64,000 bases of DNA, taken from positions 186,001 through 250,000 of the forward strand of contig JAPMOS010000004.1 of NCBI GenBank assembly GCA_027972325.1, read 5' to 3'. Positions 1-13,100 of this stretch are shown here, piece after piece. A program made the translations under genes and the position numbers. This stretch comes from Paratrimastix pyriformis (Eukaryota > Preaxostyla > Paratrimastigidae). Position 1 is the first letter of the stretch; every line of letters begins with the position of its first letter. Below the pieces are notes generated by a model, which was given only the letters and a program-made list of their open reading frames with translations, was not told the origin of the DNA and ran no database searches.

Positions 1-75
1 GTGTGGCACGTCCCCGTGACAACCGGGACCGCGCGGCAGGGCTGCCCGTGGTAGATAGCTCGACGTCGGGTGGTC

Positions 76-127
76 TTCCCGGCTTCCCGGCTTCCCGGCT
101 TCCCGGCTTCCCGGCTTCCCGGCTTCC
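76..127. repeat. 8-bp tandem repeat (cggcttcc)n
   Basis: Six or so head-to-tail copies of the unit cggcttcc. It lies in the region downstream of the H4 gene. Apart from this repeat I see nothing identifiable in positions 1-440. Confidence 0.9.
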
Positions 128-443
128 ACCCTTGTGATGGTCACGTCCACGAGCGTCATCTTCTGGCCCCGGGGTGTATGATCCCCGCCTGGTGCGCACA
201 TACGCCTTCTGGTGGCCGTTTCTTCCAGTCAGGGTGGGGGGACGTGCATCATCAACACAGTGCATCATCAACACAATAGCTTCCTCCCGTCGAGCCGCCA
301 TAGTGGCCTTACCAGCGCCGGTGTCATCCCGCACACCGTCCGTTCGCCTGTCTATTTTTTTGCTCGGAGACACTTCAACGAGATGGAATACGTTAGCTGA
401 GCAAATTCGCGATCCGCAGAAGAGGTGAATTTCAAGAGGAGAG

Positions 444-461
444 GGGCGTTAAAAAACGCCC
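444..461 (-). promoter_or_regulatory. Histone-type 3' stem-loop after H4
   Basis: On the minus strand, 47 nt past the H4 stop codon, there is a perfect inverted repeat: GGGCGTT, a TTTT loop, then AACGCCC. Replication-dependent histone mRNAs in animals and several protists end in a six-base-pair stem with a four-base U-rich loop at about this distance from the stop. Position, U-rich loop and U-A closing pair match. The stem is one pair longer than the canonical form, and I do not recognise a U7-type downstream element. Assigning it as the 3'-processing signal is inference. Confidence 0.55.
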
Positions 462-508
462 TGAGAGGAGGGAAGGAGATGAGAGGTTGAAGATGATGTT
501 GGAGCATC

Positions 509-1302
<794 letters not shown>

Positions 1303-2257
1303 TTAGTCGTGTTTTCGGGGAACCTCCGGAGATGGATGATGTTCGTCATCTTCCACCTCTGGGTCCGTCGTCAAGTCGAGCCATCCGATGGACCGTTCCA
1401 CGGCCCGATTCCAGCACCGCCAAGCGCGTTCGCGAACTTTTTCGGTGATGGCCGGAGTGAAGCGTTGGGCGAGGTGGGATGCCGTGCGGGTCTCGATGTC
1501 CGCGGTGCTGGTGCAAAAGCCGGTGGCCAGCGCGGCGGCAAAGGCAGTCCCCATGGCGGTGGTCTCCACGCAAGCAGGCCGGACGACCTGGGTGCCGAGG
1601 AGATCGGCCTGCCACTGCATCAAAAAGCCATCCTCGGAGGCACCGCCATCGACCCGCAGCAGGCGCAGCTTGACGCCCGAGTCCTGTTCCATGGCCTCGA
1701 GCACCTCGCGGGTCTGGAAGCAGATGGCCTCCTCCACGGCGCGGGCCACGTGGGCCTTGGTGGTGAACTGCGACATGCCGATGACCAGCCTGCGCGACAC
1801 AAAGAAGCCCAATCAGAACGGCGGCTCCCAAGAAGCGAGGGAGGGGCGAACGCCCCCTCCTAGGGCGGGGTCTGACGGACCCCCGAGCATCCTCGCGCCA
1901 ACGGGGGGCGAAAAGGCCCGAGAAGGCGGGCACGAAGTAGACCCCGCCCGTGTCGGGGACCGACGAGGCCAGCGGGCCGATGTCGCGGGGGCTCGGGATG
2001 AGGCCCATGTTGTCACCCAGCCATTTGACGGCCGCTCCGGCGATGGCCACAGAGCCCTCGAAGGCGTAGTGGACGGGGGCATGCGGGCCCAGCTTGTAGG
2101 CGACCGTGGTGAGGAGGCCGTGCTTGGAGGTCATCGGGCGCTCGCCCATGTTCATCAGCAGGAAGCAGCCCGTCCCGTACCTGAGGAGGCGGAGTGGAGG
2201 CAGTGGCGATGAGACGCTGACCGGCCCCCCCGGGGATGTGGAAAACCCGCCGAGCGA

Positions 2258-2295
<38 letters not shown>

Positions 2296-3363
2296 GAGCG
2301 GGCGGACGTGTTCTTTGCCTCGCCGCAGGTGAAGGCCTTCTGGCCCACGAGGGCCGATTGCTGGTCCCCAAGACAGCCCGCAATGGGGATGCCCTTGAAG
2401 GGGCCCTGGGCGAAGCGTCCGTAAACCTCGGAGCTGCTGCGCACCTGGGGCAGCACCCCCATGGGGATCTCCAGCTGCCGGCAGATCTCTTCGTCCCACT
2501 GCAGCGTGTGGATGTTGAAGATCATCGTCCGCGAGGCGTTCGTCACATCCGTCACGTGGACGCCGCCCTCGGGGCCGCCGGTGAGAGTCTGCAAGGAAGG
2601 TTCAGGGCGTGGTGCAGGTTATGAGGGGTTGTGGAGGGGTTGTGGAGGGGTTGTGGAGGGGTTGTGGAGCGGAAGGGAGGGAGCGGAGGAAGTCGGACCC
2701 AAATGAGCCATGTGTCAATGGTCCCGAAGAGACACCGACCGTCACGGGCAGCCTCGCGAACAGCGGGCACATTATCAATCAGCCAGCGCAATTTCAGGCC
2801 GCTAGGGAGCAAACCACCATGTGGAGCCTTGGATCGAGCACGCCCAGACCTGAAATAACTGGCGATGGGGAGACCGGTTTTTTCGCGGAAGGCGTCCTTT
2901 GAGCAGGTCCGTGCCAGCTTGGCCATCGTCTCATGAGTGCGGGTGTCCAGCCACACCACTGGTCGGGGTCCGAGAACAGCGGTGAAGATAGAGGAGAAAG
3001 CGCGAACGGACCAGCATTGTGGAGCGGACGCCCGGTGAACCGATCCCAGACAACAGTCGTTTCACGTTGGTTCGTGATGCCAACACCAGCGATCTGGGAT
3101 AATGACAGGCCCTGCGCCTGCAACTTCTCGGCAATCATTTCCTGGAGCCGACCAATGACTTCAATAATCTCAAGGGGGTTATGTTCCACCCACCCAGGCT
3201 TCGGAGTGATTTGCCTGTGTTCGAGTTGTGCCGAGGCGACCACATTAAAAGATCCATCGAATACGATGATACGGGTCGATGTTGTTCCCTATCATTTGTT
3301 TCGGAATCGAAGACGCAATGTGTGTTTTTCAGTGACCTGATCGATGGCCGCAATCAACGACAT
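1303..3363 (-). CDS. Glycerol kinase
   Basis: FGGY-family kinase that phosphorylates glycerol with ATP to sn-glycerol 3-phosphate. Seven exons in transcript order: 3363-3337, 3288-3012, 2958-2850, 2801-2699, 2588-2308, 2180-1881, 1789-1303. All phases agree and give 527 residues, close to the usual 500-530. Family motifs include AAIDQGTTSTR (phosphate-binding loop, split by intron 1), [35 protein letters not shown] and [20 protein letters not shown]. Introns are 48, 53, 48, 110, 127 and 91 bp, and each starts GTC. The 110-bp intron is made of 11-bp repeats, and the 127-bp one holds a 35-nt C run on the sense strand. No organelle-targeting extension precedes the first motif. Its ATG is 73 bp from that of the divergent THADA-like gene. 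Confidence 0.95.
2259..2293. repeat. 35-nt G homopolymer (C run in the sense intron)
   Basis: It lies inside glycerol kinase intron 5 (2181-2307). On the coding strand it reads as poly-C between donor and acceptor and may serve as, or add to, the polypyrimidine tract. Confidence 0.95.
2624..2675. repeat. 11-bp minisatellite in glycerol kinase intron 4
   Basis: About four copies of the top-strand unit gttgtggaggg fill most of the 110-bp intron 2589-2698. Confidence 0.9.
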
Positions 3364-3436
3364 TCACTAACACAAGACCGACCCAGCAAAAAAACAATAG
3401 GATTGATTCTCCCGGGGTGAGAACGGCTGAACCGGA
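3364..3436. promoter_or_regulatory. Short divergent intergenic region (glycerol kinase / THADA-like)
   Basis: Only 73 bp separate the two start codons, so both promoters and both 5' UTRs must share or overlap this segment. It holds an A7 tract and ggattgattc, but I cannot assign a known promoter motif. Confidence 0.6.
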
Positions 3437-6400
3437 ATGAACGAAAAGAAGTCTTGCCCCCCTTCAGGTGCGCAAACACCATTGCCGGAGCTTCTCTCTG
3501 CTCTTCTCGACGATATCGACGAACTGAGTGGTGGCCCCGATGATAGCGAACTTCGGAGCAAGCTTGTGGATCAGTTTACAGCGGTGCTCTTCCGAGTCCA
3601 GCAGGCATGCGCTGTGAAGCCCAAGCCAGGCCAGGTCAACCATGACCGTCCTATTTGTGTCCACTTCTTCGACAAGCTCCTCTTCAAACTGATCCTGTTC
3701 ATGGCGCCCTCATCCCCCCTGGGCAAACGCCACCTCGCCATCCTCTTCCTCGGACGGCTTTTTGACGAGCCGCACGTGAGCTTGGTAAAATATATTGGGA
3801 CGATCGGCATGTCTTCCATCATTCGGACCGATCATGAACTGCCCACCTCCCTGCTGACCGTGCCGCCGGCCCCTGTCCCGGCTACACCCGGGGTTGAGGT
3901 AGCTCCCGCACTTCGTGCTCTGATCCCCACGCAACTCTTCGCCTTTTTGTTTGGGGTGGAGATCAAGCTGCGGGCACTGGCCTTCGATGCCCTCCAGCGC
4001 CTCGTGTCCCGCTGGCTGCCCCCTGCCGAGCCTCTTGAAGCCGACCTGTGCCCCTACCTGTGCACTGTCGCCTCGGCCTGCATGAACCACCACGACTACC
4101 GTATCATCGATTCGGGTCTGCTTCCTTGCCGCTCGTGTTTCATCCGCCTCTCCCCAGGCGCCCTGGTCCTGCGGCTGGTTTTCCACCTGGCGGTCGTCCG
4201 GCCCTCGTACACAACCGATGGGCGGCGACCTGTTGGATTGGGCGCGAGCCCAATCTCCGTTCCAGCATCCCCGGCCGGTCCCGGGGCGACGCTGATGAGC
4301 CTCCACCTGGTCGACTCCGACTCGGACGAGTCCGGTCAGGCCCCGTCGTCCCTGCCCTGGCTGCGAACTCTTCTGCACGTTCTGCGCAGTTGCACCACGG
4401 AAGCATGTCGGAAGCCCTCTTGGACGCAGGGCTGGGCAGTTCTGTACGGGCTACTGCGCTACACCCGGTCTGCCGCCCCCTCCACCTCAACAAATGCGGT
4501 GCCCCGACGGAACGGCACTCCCCTGCAGCAGCAGCTGGCCTTCACTTCATCATCACTCCCCCCATCCTCCTTTCTTTCCATCCAATTATCAGGTACCTCT
4601 TCCACGACGACGGCGACGCGCTGGTGCGGCTGCTGCAACCTGCCCCTGCTGGCAAGGGCTCGGCGCCTCGTTTCGCGGGCAGAGTGCGGGGCCGGACCCC
4701 TTGTGGCATGGGCCCCGTGGTTGGGGCCGTTCTGCGGACGGTCCTACGCGTCTCGCCCTTCCTCCATGGAGCCCTCTCAACGAGCGAGGCACACGCTCGG
4801 TCCGCGCCACCTCCTTTGTGCGCTTCTTGCCCATCATGCTTGTTGGGTGTGGTGTAGGTACGTGTACATGCCACTGGCCAAGCGGGATGCCCACCGGCAG
4901 CACCAGGCGGCCCTGCAGGCCCGACTGGAGGGGGGTGCCCATGGCGAGGCCGAGGCCGAGATGCCACCCGTCCCGCCCAAGATGCCCTGGGACCCCAAAA
5001 CTGATGGTCGGTCCCATCTTCACCCTCCTCCTCCTCCTCCTTCCCTCCCGCCCCCCGGAGACTAAGAGATGCCACCACGTGAGGGGTCGCGATACCGGCG
5101 GCTCACTGGAGCTCTCACCTCGTCCCTTGATGGGGTGGGCAGACGTGGACTCGCTGGTGGGTCTCTGCTGGCTGGTCATCCGCGAGGTGACGGCCCTCGT
5201 CGGCGACTTGGTCGAGATGGTCCGTCCCTGGCTCTCCTTGCACCCGCCCGTACCCACCCCTCTGGCCAGAGACTCAATCCGACACTGCACCTCTGCTATA
5301 TCGCAGGGCCCCGACATGGACCCGGACGACGTGGAGCTTGCGGGGACATTCCTCGTGAACACCATCGCCAGCACGCAGCACCCGGGTGTCCTGTTGGACG
5401 CCTCTCTGGCCCTGGAGAAGCTCTGCGCCGTCTGCTGGCGCGATGCCAACCGCGTCTTGCCGCAGTCAGCCTCCGGATCCCCGCAAGCCGGCCGGCCAGC
5501 CTCAACGGACGAGACCGCAGTCGCCCCTGCCCAGGAGGGTGACGCCCTTCTCGGCGGGCTGCGGATGCTGCCATTCCGCTGGCTCGAGGTCTGCGATCAT
5601 GGAGCCCGTTGCCCTGACCTTCCGCCCGGGTCTCTCTCTGTAGGCCTTGTACGATACCTTTGTCCATCCTCCGGCGATCTTCACTTGCCGCAAGTCTGCG
5701 ACCCCCAATCCGCCCCAATCCACCCCATCCACCCTTCCACCACCCCACTCCGCATTTGTCGTGCCACCTCCATTTCACTCACTTCCTCATCCCCGTGAAG
5801 ATCGGCCGAGATGTCGCATGCCCTTGTGGCTCTGCTCCGTTCGGCGCACGCCCTTTCCCCGTTCCTCTCGGAGGCCCTCGGGGCCGCCGCCCTGCACTGC
5901 CCCGGCTGGGAGCAGGCCCTGCGGCTCCCCTACGCATCCTCGCCCCTCGAACGGCCCCTGCGCCTGGCCCTGCCTGCCCGGGACCCCCGCTCAGGCGCCC
6001 TCATCAGCCTCGCCCTGCCGCCGGCTCCCCCGGCCGCGCCTCTGTTGCCCCGGGTTCCGGGGACCCCAGAGACAGCTCCGGGAGAGCGTGAGAACTGGGT
6101 GGCATCGGACCTTGTGGCGGCCCAGGACGCAGAACGACCCAAGTTGGTCAGGGTTCTGGTGGGCCACACTTGGCGGGCCGCCCAGGAGGCTCTCGCCGCC
6201 GCCGCCGCCGGCACGGCTCCCTGGCAGGCCGAGTTCCACGGGATGCATGCCATGCGGTGCCTCGTCCAGGAGGCCCGCTTCCGGGGGCCCTCCCTCGGCT
6301 GGGTCGAGTCGGCCCTGGCCATCGCCTTCCACGGGCTCGCATCCACCAAGTCCGCTGCCCCTCGCCCAGATCCAGTCGTCTCTCCCCCTTCGATTGGACT

Positions 6401-9400
6401 GCATTTGCCTGGTGGAAGGGCAATGGTGTCGTTTTCAATGGTTGCGTCAACGATTCACTTCCTTCCCTCCCCGCAGCTGGGCCATCCAGAGCACGGCCTC
6501 GCTGACCTTGCGGTGGACCCTGGCTCGGATCTTGTCCTACGCCAACGAGAAAGCCCCCGCCGCCTCTGGTGGCGGCTCGACTGATCAGGCGGGATGCGAC
6601 CTGCCCGCCTCGTGCATGGACCCGACCCAGCCCCACAGCGCCACCTACAGGCCACAGGGGTTGCCCTCGGTGGACTTCCTGGCGAGCAACTTCCCCAATG
6701 CCACCCGGCTGCTCGCTCGGGTCCTTCGCGAAGGGGCCGGCCTCGAGGCCAACGACCAGCCGGCCCCGCCTCCCGCCCCTGGGCCCGCCCGTGATTCCCA
6801 CACGCGCGCGCCCACCCGCGCCTCGGTCCACGGGGCCCTCATCGTCATCGCCGCCTTCGGACCCCCCTCTGAAGGTCCGCTGGCCGTGGTGGTCATCGTC
6901 CACGCCCACTGTTCCCCCCCCCCCCCCCCCTCCCCCCTCCTCCCTCCCCCCCAGAGTTGGCCCACAAAGGCGGTCCCGAGGCCGAGGCGCTCCGGACCCT
7001 GTGGGACGAGGCCCTGAGGCACCTGGGCAGCTCTCACTGGGAGACCCGTCTCATGGCCGGCCGTGCCCTGACGGCCCTCTGCCCGCGGGGCGTCGCTCGC
7101 CGGGACACCCTTGCCAGCCTCGTGGCCGTCCTGCCCGCCCGCCCCCCCGCAGTCGGGGCCACGGGCCTGGCCGGCCTGGGGTGGAACATGGCCCACGGCC
7201 TGGTGGCCACCCTGCGGATGCTCTGCGAGGAGGCCACACCCGGTCCGCAGGCCCCGACCCACCACCGGCAACAGTAAGAAGAATGGAGGGATCCACTCTC
7301 TCGCTTGGGCTCACTGGGATCTGCTCACGGTCGCAGAGGAATGCGGGTCGCTGGCGGTGCCACTGCTGGATCGGCTCTGGCTGATGGAGCCCGCAAACCC
7401 GTGCACCCCCATCCGGTCCGCCCATCGCCTCGAACCCACCCATCCCCACCTCCGCCCCCACTGCCCCGCCCCGCCGATCCACTGCGCAGCAGCAGCAGCA
7501 GGTCTCCACCATGCCCGCGGGCGGAAGTGAGTGACACTGCCACTTGATCGGTGCCATCATTCCATCGCTCCGCCATGACAGCACCTCCTCCCGGGTTGGT
7601 GTTGTGCAGGTCGGACTATCTGCGGCTGCTGCAGGCCTGGCTTCAGGCCGCCCGGCCGGCTGGGCCGAGCGCCCCGGTCCCGAAGATGGTGGGCGACTTC
7701 CTGCAGCGGGCCTACCCAAGGGTGCTGGCCCTGGTGGGCACCTGCGTTCCCTCGCTCTCCGTCTCGGCCCCCACTGACGGGGGAGCGGCGACCCTCGGCC
7801 CAGCCGCTGCGGCGCCCTTCTCGACCTACGACGTGCGCCTCGAGGCGGCCCGGTTCTGCGTGGGGCCCCTGCTGATGGGCGGGTTCGAGTGTCCCGCCGG
7901 CCCCGAGTCGGGGCCCTGCCAAATCATCGGGGCCCTGCTTCAGGGTCCCTGGTCCCACCAAACGGGCAGCCTCCTGCTGGACATCATGCACCGCATGCGC
8001 AAACAGGGCCTTGTACTGTCCGCCCCGGCCCCTCCCTGCCTCCTGCGGCTGTCCCTCCCTTGGTGCCATGACTTCGCCGCGCCGCCCAATCCTGGCTCCA
8101 TTGAACGTCCCTCTCCCATCTCTGTTCTCTCTGGATTAGGTGGGGGCCCGGCCACATGCTGCATGCCTACACGCTCCTCCACCCGCGGCTGCAGCTGCTC
8201 TCATCTCCCCGCCAACCTCCGGCCACGATGCCGCACACGCTGGCCCGCCTGGTGCAGTTCGCCCTGGCCCACCGAAGCCTCTGCGGGGCCCTGCGGACCC
8301 ACTTGCTCAAGATGCTCTGCGCCACCCTGCGCACCCAGCCGGCCTGCTTCGGGCGGGTCGAGGGCCCCACCGCCTGCCTCGTCTGCGATGCGCTGCTTGT
8401 CGATTGGGCCGAGGACCGCGCCGAGGATGCCCGCGAGGCGGCCGACGGGTCCCAGGGTGCCGACGGCCAGGAGGAGGAGGAGGACGATGAGCGCGAGCTG
8501 GTTGTCTGCGCGGGGCTGCTGGGGCGGGTCGAGGGCGGCGACGAGGCCGTGGGGCGGGTCATGAAGCACATGGCGCGCCGCATCCGAGTCACGGCCTTCA
8601 CCAACCAGGTCTGGTGGCTGGGAGCGCGACCACATATCTCCTGTCACCGGGAATGGGGTGGCGGTGGGATGGCGGCGGGCGCTCGGATGATCACCTTCCC
8701 TTCCTCCCTGCCTCCCTGCCTCCCTCCCTCCCTCCCTCCCTCCTTCCCTCCCTCCCTCCCTCCCCCTCCTCCTCCTCCTCCTCCTCCTCCTCCTCCTCCT
8801 CCTCCTCCTCCTCCTCCTCCTCCTCCTTCTTCTTCTTCGGTAGGGCCGTGCCGAGCGGGCGATCCTCGATGCGGCTATGCTGCTCTGGCACGCACCCTGC
8901 TGCGGACTGCGCCCCTCGGGCCCCGTCCCCAGGGCCCTGCAACAAGGCCAGGCGACCCTGCACGCGGCCCTCTGCTGCGCCTTCATGCGCCTCGGGGCCA
9001 CCCCGCGCCTGGCCCTGCGCAAACGGGCCCTTGAGTTCGCACGCGAGTGGGTTGTCGGCCCTGGGGCGGCCCCCATGGGGGTGGCGGCCACCATGCGGGC
9101 CTTGGGCGCCCATCTGGCTCGGCTGCCCGCCCTCATCGGAGGCCCGGAGGGCACTCTGGCTGACGATGTCACTGAGACCGCCCTGGATTTCATCCTCCGC
9201 GGAGAGGACCTGGTCCCCGATATGGAGGGCTCGGCCTCCGCCCCGGTGGAGGAGACCGATGCTGGGGCACCCCTCCACAAGCTGCCTGCCCCACATATCG
9301 TGGCCCGCCTGGCCGAGGGCACGTCCGCAGCCGGAGCCGTCTGCAAGTGGGGTGCGGCACTGCCTTGCCTGGCTCTCGACGATCAGGACGAGTGGGTCTG

Positions 9401-9894
9401 CACTCCTCATCGGTGTTCGTGGGGGTCACACTCCGTGTTCGCGACCTTGAATCGTAGGGGATCGTGCCTCCGATGCACGATGCCAACGCCCCACTGCTCT
9501 GGTGGATCTCTGGCCTTGCCGGTCTTCTCCAGCTGCGGGCAACCTTGCACCCCGCCTACGCGGGACTCTGCCGGAGCCTGGCCGACCAATCCTCCGCGTT
9601 GCGTGCCCCCTGCCAGTCCGCCCGTCAGGTGGCCCTGGCTGTCAATCAGGTCGGCCAACTCTTCTTCTGTGAAACTCACGACTATTTCCTCGCAGTCTTT
9701 TGTACCCGAAAACTTCGCGGCCTCGTTCGCACAGGGAGCGCTATGGAGGGTGCTTTCCGCAAAGGGGTCGAAACTCACAACTTTCAGGGGAGGTCTGCTT
9801 ATTGTTTTTTTTTTCGTCGAAAAAAATTCCCCGTTCCTCTCCAGATGGACTGCCGGCGCTCCATCCGTTGCTCGGCCTCCTCTTTGGGAATTAA
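3437..9894 (+). CDS. THADA/Trm732-like (DUF2428) helical-repeat protein
   Basis: Large alpha-helical repeat protein. Trm732/THADA in other eukaryotes is the partner needed for 2'-O-methylation of tRNA position 32. Support comes from the block near 6960-7250: SSHWETRLMAGRALTALC, then LGWNMAHGLVATLRML, which matches the family pattern WETRLxAxRALxxLC...N..HG. The first exon 3437-4115 (MNEKKSCPP...) joins exon 4158 onward across a 42-bp intron. Many further exons in alternating frames include DSLVGLCWLVIREVTALVGDL (about 5145-5215), LVNTIASTQHPGVLLDASLALEKLC (about 5350-5435) and ALWRVLSAKGSKL (about 9745). The last exon ends HPLLGLLFGN with TAA at 9892-9894. I did not resolve every intron. Introns hold C runs (about 6917) and a (TCC)n tract (8766-8833). 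Family call fairly firm, exact model not. Confidence 0.62.
8700..8838 (+). repeat. (CCTC)n / (TCC)n pyrimidine microsatellite in an intron
   Basis: Tetranucleotide then trinucleotide pyrimidine repeats run up to a TAG acceptor at 8841-8843, inside the THADA-like gene. The tract sits where a polypyrimidine tract is expected. Confidence 0.9.
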
Positions 9895-9975
9895 GTGGAG
9901 GGTCTGGTGCCAGCCGCCGCAGCAATTCCAGCTCTAATAGCGTATATAAAATTGCTGCAGTTTAAGGCTCGCATT
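9895..9975 (+). other. Fragment resembling nuclear SSU rRNA (530-loop region)
   Basis: Directly after the THADA-like stop codon the sequence reads like the most conserved stretch of eukaryotic 18S rRNA: GGTCTGGTGCCAGC, then AATTCCAGCTCTAATAGCG, TATATAAAATTGCTGCAG and GGCTCG. The order and spacing match helix 18 and the following helices. It differs at otherwise near-invariant positions: the usual AGCAGCCGCGGTAA reads AGCCGCCGCAGCAA. Matching sequence appears to cover only about 80 nt, and nothing rRNA-like continues on either side. It is therefore a fragment, not a working rRNA gene. It lies in the 232-bp gap before the next gene, so it probably falls in the 3' UTR or the intergenic part. Confidence 0.7.
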
Positions 9976-10126
9976 GTATTTGTTTTTTCCTTGTCTTCTC
10001 CCCGTTCAAATTCAATTGACCGTTCCGGCTCAACCGATCTCCCCTCCGGGTAGTTTGAAATATTTTCAAATCCTCCGGACGAAGAACTCCAGCGCGTCGC
10101 CTGAACCATCGACCTTTGCGTCGGGA

Positions 10127-13100
10127 ATGTCTCACGGCAAATCGAGGAGCGGGATCGATGTTTTATTTGCCGAACAGGGGTCTTTTTTGCCCTCTCAAAT
10201 CGTTTCCATCTTCTGTCGGGTAGTGGGAGCCCTCAAACGCCAGGTTCAAGAATTTTGGATTCGGATTTTGCCTCCCCGCTTCCTTCAAGCCGGAAAAAGG
10301 TTTGATCGGTCCACCTCACGGCTGCGTCATCATCTTGACATCCTGCAATCAGAAGCTACTGGCGGTGAAAGAGGATGACCTCAGCGAACTGAACGGAATC
10401 GGCGACCTCCTCCCGGGCGTTGACGAGGTTCCCATCGATGGCATTGAAGATGACAGTGACGACTCCCCTCCTGCCCTGCCCTCATCCCACATCCGGCATC
10501 GGGCGCCCTCTCCCGATCTGCAGACATCGCCACCCCCACAACAGCCTCTCCAGAGGCGCGGATCACGGCCTCCATCACCCCCCTCCACCCAGCCCCCACC
10601 ATCTCCACCCCGGGCTCCCCCATCCTCCGCCCGTCCCCCACCACCAGCGGCAGCCACTCCCAGGGCCCTTCCGGACACACGTGGGGTGTCCCACTTCCAA
10701 TCCGCAACCGCAACCCCAACCCCAACCCCAACCCCAACCCCAACCCCTCTTCCCCTGGTTGCCCCCAACCCCGCCGGCGGGGCCTCGGGTTTCCACCCGC
10801 GGTCGTCCTTCTCCATGTTCCCCACCCCCGGCGCCTCCGCGGGCCCGGCCAGGGGCACACCCCAGTCCGCGCCGCCCTCGGCAGCGCCCCTCCGCGAGGC
10901 CGCCTCATCCCGTCCTTCCCTGCTGCTCTCCGACACGGCCGCCCCCGCGAGCCTGGCTCTCTCCTCTTCCTCCTCCTCCACACTCCGCCGCCCCCCAACC
11001 CCCTCGGGCGGCGCTGCCTCGCTGCGGGTGGCCTCCGGGCAGCCCGGAGCGACCCTCTCAGCCATCAGTCCACCTTGGCAGCAGCAGCAGCAGCGAGCTT
11101 CGATAAGTGCCAGCGGCAGTGGCACCCGGATGCCTCCACAACCCCCGCCACCACCCGTCCAGCTGCCACCCCCCCAGCAGCAAGTGCCTCCACTGCCCCC
11201 CACGCCCACGGCCGATGCGGTCTCGTTCGTATCGGGGAGTACCGCCTTCCAGGCCCCTTCTCCGCGCACCGCCGCCTACGTGGGGGCCGAGGTGGAGCAC
11301 CTGCGGACGGCCCTGCAGCTCGAGCAGACCCACTTCAGGCAGTCCGAAGGTCGCCCCGCCCCGCCCTCGCACCCGTTCGATCGCCTCACCTCTCCGACCT
11401 CCCGCCCTCTCCGTCCCCGCCCTCGCCTCGCCTGGCAGAGCAACGGATGCGGCTGATGGGCGAGCTGGAGAAGCTCACCCTCGACCTGCAGGCCCAGCGG
11501 GTGCGCCAGGACCAGCGCGACCGGCGCATTGACGAGCTCACCGAGCAGGTTGGTGCCTCCCCGGCCCGCCCCCCGGCCCTCCCGTGCCGCCGAGGGCCAC
11601 ATCGGTTTCCATCCCTCCCTCATTCCCCCACCCCCACCCGCACCCGCACCACATCCATACCCCCAGAATCGGCAGCCCCGGGGGCAGCACGACGAGGACC
11701 AGCGGGCCGTCCGCGCCCAGCAGGAGAAGGCCGCTTCGCAGCATGATGCCGATAGCCAAAAGTCCGTCCCGCAACCACCCGCCTCTCCCCCGCCCTGATG
11801 TCAATCCCCCCTGACCCCGACTAGGATGGCGGCCCTCGAGGGGCAGGTGGACGCCCTCCAGCAGCAGCTGCAGGAGGCCACCCGGCAGGCCGACCAACAG
11901 GCCGAACTGCTTCGCCAGGCCACCCAAGAGCGCGCCCGCATGTCTGCTGTCGCCCCCCCTGTGCCCTGCCTGCCTCGCCGCCGCCCGGGCGATGGACGTG
12001 GTCTGGCAGCGCCTGACTCGCCTCCCGGCGCTCGCAGGCAGGCCGAGCTGGACGGATGCCAGGCCACCATCGAGGGCCTGACGGGCCGCTGTGCCGATGC
12101 GACCCAGTCCTCGGCGGCGGTCATGGAGCGGCTCTACTCGGACCGGGTCGACGAGCTCAGGGCCGCCTACGAGCAGGAGTTGCACTCCCTCCGGGCAGCT
12201 CTGGCCGCCGCTTCCACCAGGCCCTCCGGGGAGCCGGCCGCTGCGGTGGAAGCCCCCGCCGCCGCGGTTGCCGAGGCGAGTGCTGCGGCTGCTGCGGCTG
12301 CTGCTGGCCCATCGCCCCACGAGCCCGCAGCCGCCCCAAGCCCTGCCCGGGCCACGGCCGAGGTCCAGACCGACCCGATGCCCGCCCCGGCCACGCCACC
12401 GCCGCCCGTGGCTCGGCCGCCGACCCCCGCCACTGCTGGGCCGGCCGCCCTGCCTGGCGATGTGGAGCGGGCCACAGCCAGCGCCGCAGCCGCCACGCAG
12501 GCCGCCGCGGAGGCCGTCGGAGCGGCCAGCCGGGAGGTGGAGTCCATCCGGTCCCGCTGCCAAAGCGAGAAGGCCGACCTGCAGGAGGCCCTGAGGCTGG
12601 TCCGCCATGCCGCCACCCCAGCCCCACCCATCCGCCCGCCCACCCTTCCGGCGCACCCCGCTTACCCTGGCCGCCGCTCTGGCCCTCTGCTTGTTCCGCA
12701 GCGTGACGCCCGGGCGGCCCACCAGGCCGAGAGCCTTGTCCAGGGTCAGCAGCGGGTGGTGAGCCTCCTGGGGGAGCTCCTCCAGGCCCTGGGGGACGTC
12801 CAGCCCATGCCCGCCCAACCGCCGTCCCTCGGCTCCCCCCGTGCCGACATGGCCGCCTTCGTCCAGCTGTCTGCTCCTCCCCTGCCTCCTTGCTTCCGCC
12901 CATTCAGCCCCCAGGCCCCACCTGGTGTCCTCCGGCGCCACGCGGCCCGTCGAACCCTCGTTGACGGCTCCGTCTGTGCGTGTCGTTGGGGTCTGTGCGT
13001 GTCGTTGGGGTCTGTGCGTGTCTTTGGGGTCTGTGCGTGTCTTTGGGGTCTGTGCGTGTCGTTGGGGTCTGTGCGTGTCTTCGGGGTCTGTGCGTGTCTT

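Noticed and set aside
1388-2212. Plus-strand 274-residue frame over glycerol kinase
   Set aside because: It is the antisense shadow of conserved glycerol kinase exons.
9895-9975. Full 18S rRNA gene or rDNA unit
   Set aside because: Only about 80 nt resemble rRNA; the flanks are a coding exon and an unrelated gene start.
10708-10747. Telomere-like (CCCCAA)n repeat, possible interstitial telomere
   Set aside because: It lies within an exon and reads in frame as Pro-Thr repeats in an already Pro-rich region; low-complexity coding is the simpler explanation.
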